Assembly: GCF_000482545.1 (NCBI RefSeq)
Contig: NZ_KI519454.1
Span: 1,488,001-1,552,000, forward strand
Source: Arthrobacter sp. 35W
GTDB lineage: Bacteria > Actinomycetota > Actinomycetes > Actinomycetales > Micrococcaceae
Direction: 5' to 3'
DNA length: 64,000 nt
Part shown: positions 58,956 to 64,000 of the stretch, piece after piece
Position numbering within the stretch: the first letter of the stretch is position 1
Layout of the letters: each line of letters begins with the position of its first letter
Program-made: the position numbers and the translations under genes
Notes under the pieces: model-generated
Told to the model about the DNA's origin: nothing
What the model saw: only the letters and a program-made list of their open reading frames with translations
Database searches by the model: none

Positions 58956-61445
58956 ATGACCACTACCAGTCAAACCACAGCTAGCGTTGCCGATATCGAT
59001 GTCGACGCCCGGATCCGCGACCTGGCCCAGCAGCTTCCCCTCGAACAGCAGGTGCAGCTCCTCACCGGCGCGGACGTCTGGTCCACGCACGCCATCGAGG
59101 AGATCGGCCTGGGCCGCATCGTGCTCTCCGACGGTCCGGCAGGCGTCCGCGGTGAGGACTTCGACGAGCGCCACGACTCCATCTCCCTGCCCTCGGGCTC
59201 GGCCCTGGCCGCCACCTGGAGCCCGGAACTTGCCCGGCGCTATGGCATGGTGCTGGGCCAGGAGGCACGCCGCAAGGGTGTCCACGTGGTGCTCGGACCC
59301 ACCATCAACCTGCACCGTTCACCGCTGGGCGGGCGCCACTTCGAGTGCATGAGCGAGGACCCCCGGCTGACCGCCACCCTCGCGGCAGCCTATGTAGACG
59401 GCGTCCAGTCCATGGGCGTCGGTGCCACCCCGAAGCACTTTGTGGCCAACGACGCCGAGACGGACCGGTTCACCGCCGATTCCGTGGTGGCCGAGCGCCC
59501 GCTGCGCGAGCTGTACCTGGCGGCCTTCGAGGACGCCGTCACCGAGGCCAAGGCCTGGCTGGTGATGAGCGCCTACAACTCGATCAATGGCACCACGGCC
59601 AGTGAGAACCCGCTGCTGGAGACCCCGCTGTCCACCGAATGGGGCTTCGACGGCGTCGTCGTCTCCGACTGGACAGGCGTCCGCTCGGTGGAGGCCGCCA
59701 ACGCACACCAGGACCTGGAAATGCCCGGCCCGGTGGGCCACTGGGGCGCTGCCCTGCTGGCCGCCGTCGAGGGCGGCCGGGTCTCCCGGGCGGCCATCCT
59801 GGAGAAGGTCATCCGCATTCTGCGCCTGGCCGCCCGCGTGGGCGTGCTGGATGGTTTCGAGCCCGCCGTGGCCGAGCTTCCGGTGGAGCTCGACGGTGCT
59901 GCCGTGGCCCGCGAGGTGGCCGTGCGCAGTGCCGTGCTGCTGCGCAATGAGAACAAGCTGCTCCCACTGCAGGCCGCCGCGCTGAAGCGCGTGGCGGTGA
60001 TCGGCCACAACGCCGCCGAGGCCCGCATCCAGGGCGGCGGCAGTGCCACGGTGATGCCGAAGTACACCGTCTCGCCGCTGGACGGGCTGCGCTCGGCACT
60101 GCCGGCATCGGTGGCCGTGGACTACGCCCGCGGCGCCAAGGTGGCCGAGGGGCTGCAGGAATTCCGCCGCTCCGACCTCGCCAACCCCGTCTCCGGCGTG
60201 CCCGGCATGAACGTGGCCTTCTTCGACGCCGCCGGTGCACAGATCTCCGCCGAGGACCGCTGGTCCTCCCACCTGATCTGGTTCGGTGCCGGCATCCCGG
60301 AGGGCACGGCATCCATCCGCACCACCGCCGACTGGACGGCCCGCACGGCCGGCGTGCACCACGTGGGCATTGGCACCGTGGGCCGGGCCTCCCTGTCCAT
60401 CGACGGCGTCGAAGTCTTCAACGATGAACTGGTCGATGACACGGACGTGCTGGGTGCGGCGCTCTTCTCGCCGCCGCAGACCATCCACCCGATCACGGCC
60501 ACCGCGGGCCAGGTCTTTCGGATCGAGGCCGAGTACACCATGCCGCAGTCCCTGGCCATCCCGCTGACGGCCATCCTGCTGGGCGAAGAGGTGGTGGTGG
60601 ACGACGCCGAGGCGGAGATCGCCGCAGCCGTCGAGGCAGCCCGCGCCGCCGACGTCGCCGTCGTCGTGGTGGGCACCAGCTCGGCCATCGAGTCGGAGGG
60701 CTTCGACAGGACGGATCTGGACCTGCCCGGCCACCAGGATGCCCTGGTCGCCGCCGTGGCCGCGGCCAATCCGCGCACCATCGTGGTGGTCAACTCGGGC
60801 TCGCCCGTGGTGATGCCGTGGCGGAATTCCGTGGATGCGATTCTGGTGGGGTGGTTTGGCGGTCAGGAATTTGGCGCCGCGCTGGCGGACATCCTCCTGG
60901 GCGTCCAGGAGCCGGGCGGGCGCCTGCCCACCTCCTGGCCGTCCGTGCTGGCCGACGTTCCGGTGCTCAACACGACGCCGGTGGACGGGAAGCTGGTCTA
61001 CGCCGAGGGAATCAACATCGGCTACCGCGCCTGGCTGAAGCAGTCCGCCACCGGTGGCGCGGCCCCGGCCTATCCCTTTGGCCACGGGCTGGGCTACACC
61101 ACATTCAGCCTCGGCACGGCCCACCTGCCGGTCTCCGTCCGCTCTGGCAGCGACGTCGTCGTCCATGTCCCCGTGGCCAACACCGGGTCCCGGGCCGGGC
61201 GCCAGGTGGTGCAGGTCTATCTGGCCCGCGCCGAGTCCGCCGTCGAACGCCCCGTGCGCTGGCTGGCCGGCTACGCCACGGCCCATCTGGCCGAGGGCGG
61301 CGCCACCACGCTCGAGGCGCGGATTCCGGCCCGCTCCTTCGCCCACTACGACGGCGGCTGGCAGGTTGAGCCGGGCCGCTTCCAGGTGCTGGTCGGCACC
61401 AGCGCGGAGGATGTCCAGTCCGCCGGCGAGGTGGCCATCGCCTAG
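58956..61445 (+). CDS. GH3-family beta-glucosidase with PA14 insert
   Basis: An 829-residue glycoside hydrolase. The (beta/alpha)8 domain covers about 15-300 with LSDGPAGVR, KHFVANDAETDR and nucleophile Asp238 in FDGVVVSDWTG. A second alpha/beta sandwich begins at AVRSAVLLRNENKLLPL and is interrupted by a PA14 domain (about 405-540). A fibronectin III-like C-terminal domain follows (YPFGHGLGYTTFSLG onwards). There is no signal peptide, so it is cytoplasmic, acting on the sugar imported by the preceding MFS protein. AAGGAG lies eight bases before the ATG. PA14-containing GH3 enzymes usually cut short beta-linked glucosides from the non-reducing end. Confidence 0.92.
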   Translation: MTTTSQTTASVADIDVDARIRDLAQQLPLEQQVQLLTGADVWSTHAIEEIGLGRIVLSDGPAGVRGEDFDERHDSISLPSGSALAATWSPELARRYGMVLGQEARRKGVHVVLGPTINLHRSPLGGRHFECMSEDPRLTATLAAAYVDGVQSMGVGATPKHFVANDAETDRFTADSVVAERPLRELYLAAFEDAVTEAKAWLVMSAYNSINGTTASENPLLETPLSTEWGFDGVVVSDWTGVRSVEAANAHQDLEMPGPVGHWGAALLAAVEGGRVSRAAILEKVIRILRLAARVGVLDGFEPAVAELPVELDGAAVAREVAVRSAVLLRNENKLLPLQAAALKRVAVIGHNAAEARIQGGGSATVMPKYTVSPLDGLRSALPASVAVDYARGAKVAEGLQEFRRSDLANPVSGVPGMNVAFFDAAGAQISAEDRWSSHLIWFGAGIPEGTASIRTTADWTARTAGVHHVGIGTVGRASLSIDGVEVFNDELVDDTDVLGAALFSPPQTIHPITATAGQVFRIEAEYTMPQSLAIPLTAILLGEEVVVDDAEAEIAAAVEAARAADVAVVVVGTSSAIESEGFDRTDLDLPGHQDALVAAVAAANPRTIVVVNSGSPVVMPWRNSVDAILVGWFGGQEFGAALADILLGVQEPGGRLPTSWPSVLADVPVLNTTPVDGKLVYAEGINIGYRAWLKQSATGGAAPAYPFGHGLGYTTFSLGTAHLPVSVRSGSDVVVHVPVANTGSRAGRQVVQVYLARAESAVERPVRWLAGYATAHLAEGGATTLEARIPARSFAHYDGGWQVEPGRFQVLVGTSAEDVQSAGEVAIA

Positions 61446-61449
61446 CTCC

Positions 61450-61512
61450 TGCGCCTCCCATACCTAGATCTGCTATGTTTAATACCCTTCAGCTCTAGGT
61501 ATGGGAGGCGCA
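61450..61512. promoter_or_regulatory. perfect 19-bp inverted repeat framing the padR promoter
   Basis: TGCGCCTCCCATACCTAGA (61450-61468) and its exact reverse complement (61494-61512) enclose 25 bases with the likely -10 (TATGTT or TAATAC). The right arm contains the ribosome binding site GGGAGG and ends directly before the ATG at 61513. It may be a PadR operator (ATACCT/AGGTAT core). In a read-through transcript from the GH3 gene it would form a hairpin that hides the ribosome binding site. Confidence 0.8.
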
Positions 61513-61875
61513 ATGCGCATTGACAAGGACCTGGTGGCCGCCTCGGCCACCCCGCTGGTGCTGGGCATCCTGACGGAGGGGGAGTTGTACGGCTATGCCA
61601 TCCTCAAACGGGTTGGTGAGCTTTCCGGCGGTGGCATGCAGTGGACCGACGGGATGCTCTACCCGCTGCTGCACCGGCTCGAGCGGCTCGGCTACGTATC
61701 GTCGTCGTGGGGCACCTCAGACGCCGGGCGCAAGCGCAAGCACTACGCCATCACGCCGGCGGGCCGGGAGGCACTGGCCGAGAGGCAGGAGCAGTGGACG
61801 GTCGTCGCCGACGCGCTGCGCCAGGTGTGGCAGAGTGCGCCGCGGTTCCCTGATGCCATTCAGGGGTTGGCGTAA
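61513..61875 (+). CDS. PadR-family transcriptional regulator
   Basis: A 120-residue PadR protein. The winged HTH contains PLVLGILTEGELYGYAIL, YPLLHRLERLGYVSSSW and GRKRKHYAITPAGREAL, followed by a short C-terminal helix for dimerisation. ATG 61513 is preferred over 61501 because GGGAGG lies five bases upstream. The gene sits 67 bases after the GH3 stop and overlaps the next gene by one base (TAATG), the usual pairing of PadR with a membrane protein whose synthesis it controls. Likely autoregulated through the 19-bp repeat. Confidence 0.9.
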   Translation: MRIDKDLVAASATPLVLGILTEGELYGYAILKRVGELSGGGMQWTDGMLYPLLHRLERLGYVSSSWGTSDAGRKRKHYAITPAGREALAERQEQWTVVADALRQVWQSAPRFPDAIQGLA

Positions 61876-63224
61876 TGGAACCGCACGCTGGACTGGAGGC
61901 CCAGATCGAGAGGTGGCGCGGATATGTGCAGCGTCACCAGGCGATCTCCGCTGCGGACGTTGACGAGCTGGAGGACCACCTGCGCGGGCAGATTTCCGAC
62001 CGGCAGGCGACGGGCCTGGATGATGAAGAGGCCTTCCTCGTCGCCATCAAGCGCCTCGGCAACCTGGATGCCGTCTCCCACGAGTTTGCCCGCGAACACT
62101 CCGACCGACTGTGGAAGCAGCTCGTCCTGGTTCCGGAAGGTTCCGACGACGCCGGCGCGCCGCCCTGGCGCGAACTGGCGGTCGTCCTTGCCCTGGCTGT
62201 CGGAGCGGGTGTGGCGGTCAAGGCTGGCCTTGCCTGGATCAACGACGGCGACGCGCTGGTGCGCAACGCCGGCCTGCTTGTCTTCCCCTTCCTGGCCGGG
62301 TACTTCGCGTTCAAGCGCCGGGTTTCCGTGCCGGTGGCGGTGGGGCTCATCGTCCCCTTCGCCGTTCTGGCGGCCACCCTAAACCTGTACCCGTTCATGG
62401 CAGGCGGTTCCACGGGGATGCTCGCCGCCCTCCACGCCCTGGTGGTCCTCTGGCTGCTGGTGGGAGTGGCCTACGCCGGAGGGCGGTGGCGCTCCGACAG
62501 GCGGCGCATGGACTTCGTCCGCTTTACCGGTGAGCTCGCAATCTACTTCACCCTGCTGGCGCTCGGGGGAGCCGTCCTGATCGCGCTCACAGCCGCCACC
62601 CTCCGGACCATTGGCATCGACTTCGAGCCGGTCCTGGAGGAGTGGATCCTGCCGTTCGCCGTGCCCGGAGCCCTTGTTGTCGCGGCCTGGCTCGTCGAAG
62701 CCAAGCAGCAGGTCGTCGAAAACATCGCTCCGGTCCTTACACGCGTGTTCACGCCTCTGACGATTGCCATGCTGCTCGTGCTTTTGCCCGTGCTGGCCAC
62801 CGCGGGCGGCCTCGCCGGCATCGACAGGAACCTGCTCATCCTCATGGACGCAATCCTCATCCTCGTGCTGTGCCTGCTGCTGTACTCGATTTCAGCCCGC
62901 GATGCACTCGCGCCTCCCGGGCTGTTTGATGCCCTGCAGCTGGTCCTGGTGGCCGCGGCCCTTGCCGTCGATGCCCTGATGTTGACGGCGATGCTGACGC
63001 GCATCGCCGAGTTCGGCTCCAGCCCCAACAAGATCGCCGCACTTGGCCTCAACGTGGTCCTTCTGGTCCACCTGCTCGGGGCCGCCTGGCTCGCCATAGG
63101 GTTCCTGCGCGGCCGGCGCCCGTTCACCGCCGTCGAACGCTGGCAGACACGGTACCTTCCGGTCTACGGCGTCTGGGCCGCCGCCGTCGTTCTGCTCTTC
63201 CCGCCCCTGTTCGGGTTCGCCTAG
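61875..63224 (+). CDS. multi-pass membrane protein with permease-prefix/DUF1700-like N-terminus
   Basis: A 449-residue protein. A soluble helical N-terminus covers about 1-75 (IERWRGYVQRHQAIS; ADVDELEDHLRGQI; GNLDAVSHEFAREH), as in permease prefix domains. About ten to eleven membrane segments follow with little polar sequence, reminiscent of DUF4153-type proteins. Pairs of PadR plus such membrane proteins are widespread in actinobacteria, and the role is unknown. An envelope-stress or transporter-regulatory function is a guess. A short GC-rich gap separates it from the convergent ZIP-family gene. Confidence 0.75.
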   Translation: MEPHAGLEAQIERWRGYVQRHQAISAADVDELEDHLRGQISDRQATGLDDEEAFLVAIKRLGNLDAVSHEFAREHSDRLWKQLVLVPEGSDDAGAPPWRELAVVLALAVGAGVAVKAGLAWINDGDALVRNAGLLVFPFLAGYFAFKRRVSVPVAVGLIVPFAVLAATLNLYPFMAGGSTGMLAALHALVVLWLLVGVAYAGGRWRSDRRRMDFVRFTGELAIYFTLLALGGAVLIALTAATLRTIGIDFEPVLEEWILPFAVPGALVVAAWLVEAKQQVVENIAPVLTRVFTPLTIAMLLVLLPVLATAGGLAGIDRNLLILMDAILILVLCLLLYSISARDALAPPGLFDALQLVLVAAALAVDALMLTAMLTRIAEFGSSPNKIAALGLNVVLLVHLLGAAWLAIGFLRGRRPFTAVERWQTRYLPVYGVWAAAVVLLFPPLFGFA

Positions 63225-63246
63225 CAGTACAGACCCAGGCGCTTGC

Positions 63247-64000
63247 CTAGGCCTGCACCAGCAGGCCGGTCCCAAACATCACGGCAAGCCCGGCGATGAT
63301 GCCGGCGATGGTCAACGGCGTCAACGTCCTGCCCGAGGAATCCTTGAGCATGGGGACGAGTTTGACGGCGACCTGGGCCACGGCCCCGGCCCCGACCCCC
63401 AGCAGGAAGGCCGAGAGCGCCGGCTGGTAGACGGTGGCACCCACCAGGGCGCCGAGCACCGCCGGCGCACCGGCGATGAGACCGAGCGCGGCCAGCCAGC
63501 CCAGCCTGGGCGGTTCCTTGGCCAGCGGCGTGACAATCGCCAGCCCCTCGGTGGTGTTGTGGATGGCAAAGCCGACAATCAGCGACGCGCCCAGCGCCAG
63601 CGAGCCCACGGCATAGGCGGAGCCGATGGCCAGCCCCTCGCCGAGGTTGTGGAGCCCGATGCCGATGGCAATCAGCAGCGCCAGCCGCCGCGGCGGGAGC
63701 ACAGGGGCACGCCCCAGGCCGCCGCCGTCGTCGTTGCGGCGCATCCATGCATCCGTTCCCTCCAAAATGAGGTACGCGGCACCCGCGCCCAGGAAGACCA
63801 CCAGCGGACCGCCGAAGGCCCCGCTGCCGCCCAGGACGTCGACAGCTTCCATGATCGCGTCCATCGCCAGGAACGCGAGCAGGCCCACGGTGACGCCGAG
63901 CAGCACGCGGATCCATGCCGCCGAGGAACGGCGGATGAACGGCATCCACAGCATGCCCAGCGCCACCGGAATGACGCCCACGTAGATGCCCATCAATGTC
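63247..64000 (-). CDS. ZIP-family metal transporter (may extend beyond the window)
   Basis: Minus-strand frame open to the right edge of the window. The first visible ATG is at 63991-63993 (MGIYVGVIPVALG), giving 248 residues with about eight membrane segments. ZIP hallmarks are paired histidine motifs IGIGLHNLGEGLAIG and VGFAIHNTTEGLAIV, whose His, Asn and Glu residues form the metal site, and a variable loop after TDAWMRRNDDGGG. Zinc or a related divalent cation is the expected substrate. The start may lie outside the window. Confidence 0.85.
   Translation of the reverse strand, partial: TLMGIYVGVIPVALGMLWMPFIRRSSAAWIRVLLGVTVGLLAFLAMDAIMEAVDVLGGSGAFGGPLVVFLGAGAAYLILEGTDAWMRRNDDGGGLGRAPVLPPRRLALLIAIGIGLHNLGEGLAIGSAYAVGSLALGASLIVGFAIHNTTEGLAIVTPLAKEPPRLGWLAALGLIAGAPAVLGALVGATVYQPALSAFLLGVGAGAVAQVAVKLVPMLKDSSGRTLTPLTIAGIIAGLAVMFGTGLLVQA

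Overview
The window is high-GC DNA with the gene style of an Arthrobacter-like actinobacterium (Micrococcaceae). Support comes from a DUF222/HNH 13E12-type protein, GTG and TTG starts, apparently leaderless genes, mycothiol-type arsenate reductases, GC-rich hairpin terminators and TCGACAGGC-type intergenic repeats. No rRNA, tRNA or CRISPR array was recognised. Species assignment is inference.

Layout. 0-9.6 kb: end of a GntR regulator, an HNH/DUF222 protein, a degenerate tandem repeat block, an Lrp-type regulator divergent from a homodimeric pyruvate-dehydrogenase-E1-like enzyme, a small ABM-like protein, a three-domain PEP-synthase-like phosphotransferase with rifampin-phosphotransferase architecture, and an SGNH lipoprotein. 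9.8-14.1 kb: an IclR regulator followed by a complete quaternary-amine/osmoprotectant ABC transporter. 14.2-19.5 kb: small membrane protein, double-MerR regulator, DUF6194 protein, amidohydrolase, and a class V aminotransferase plus LacI regulator with two TGAACGTTCA operators. 19.5-29.7 kb: one operon with a GH42 beta-galactosidase, a strongly diverged GcvPA/GcvPB-like pair, a CUT1-type sugar ABC transporter and a GH63-like glycosidase. 29.8-34.2 kb: a lower-GC lipase-like gene, then an SDR plus NAD-kinase-like (AcoX-type) operon divergent from a GntR regulator. A CTGTATACAG palindrome lies both in front of the GH42 operon and in the GntR intergenic region, which suggests one regulon. 34.2-42.5 kb: a second SGNH lipoprotein, a membrane-anchored esterase, and an L-rhamnose locus (LacI regulator, a shortened rhaM remnant, rhaI, bifunctional aldolase/dehydrogenase, rhaB).

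42,656-54,987 is an intact-looking 12.3-kb Tn3-family transposon. It has perfect 40-bp terminal inverted repeats, a 5-bp GTGTT target duplication, tnpA, tnpR and a res-like region, and it splits a type-B carboxylesterase gene. Its cargo is an arsenic-resistance set: four LMW-phosphatase-type arsenate reductase modules (one fused to ArsR), ArsO-like and ArsT-like redox enzymes, an aquaporin-type channel, a Cys15/Cys16-type ArsR, an ArsN-type acetyltransferase, accessory stress proteins, and an easily missed 21-residue peptide with six cysteines behind a near-ideal ribosome binding site. No ArsB or Acr3 pump is present, so arsenite exit probably relies on the channel.

55-64 kb: the 5' part of the esterase, a YciO/Sua5 protein, a TetR regulator divergent from an MFS sugar transporter and GH3 beta-glucosidase operon, a PadR regulator whose start codon abuts a perfect 19-bp inverted repeat, its membrane-protein partner, and a ZIP-family metal transporter running to the window edge. 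The two most promising systems are the diverged GcvPA/PB pair inside a glycoside operon and the arsenic transposon with its cysteine-rich peptide and cysteine-tailed ArsO.
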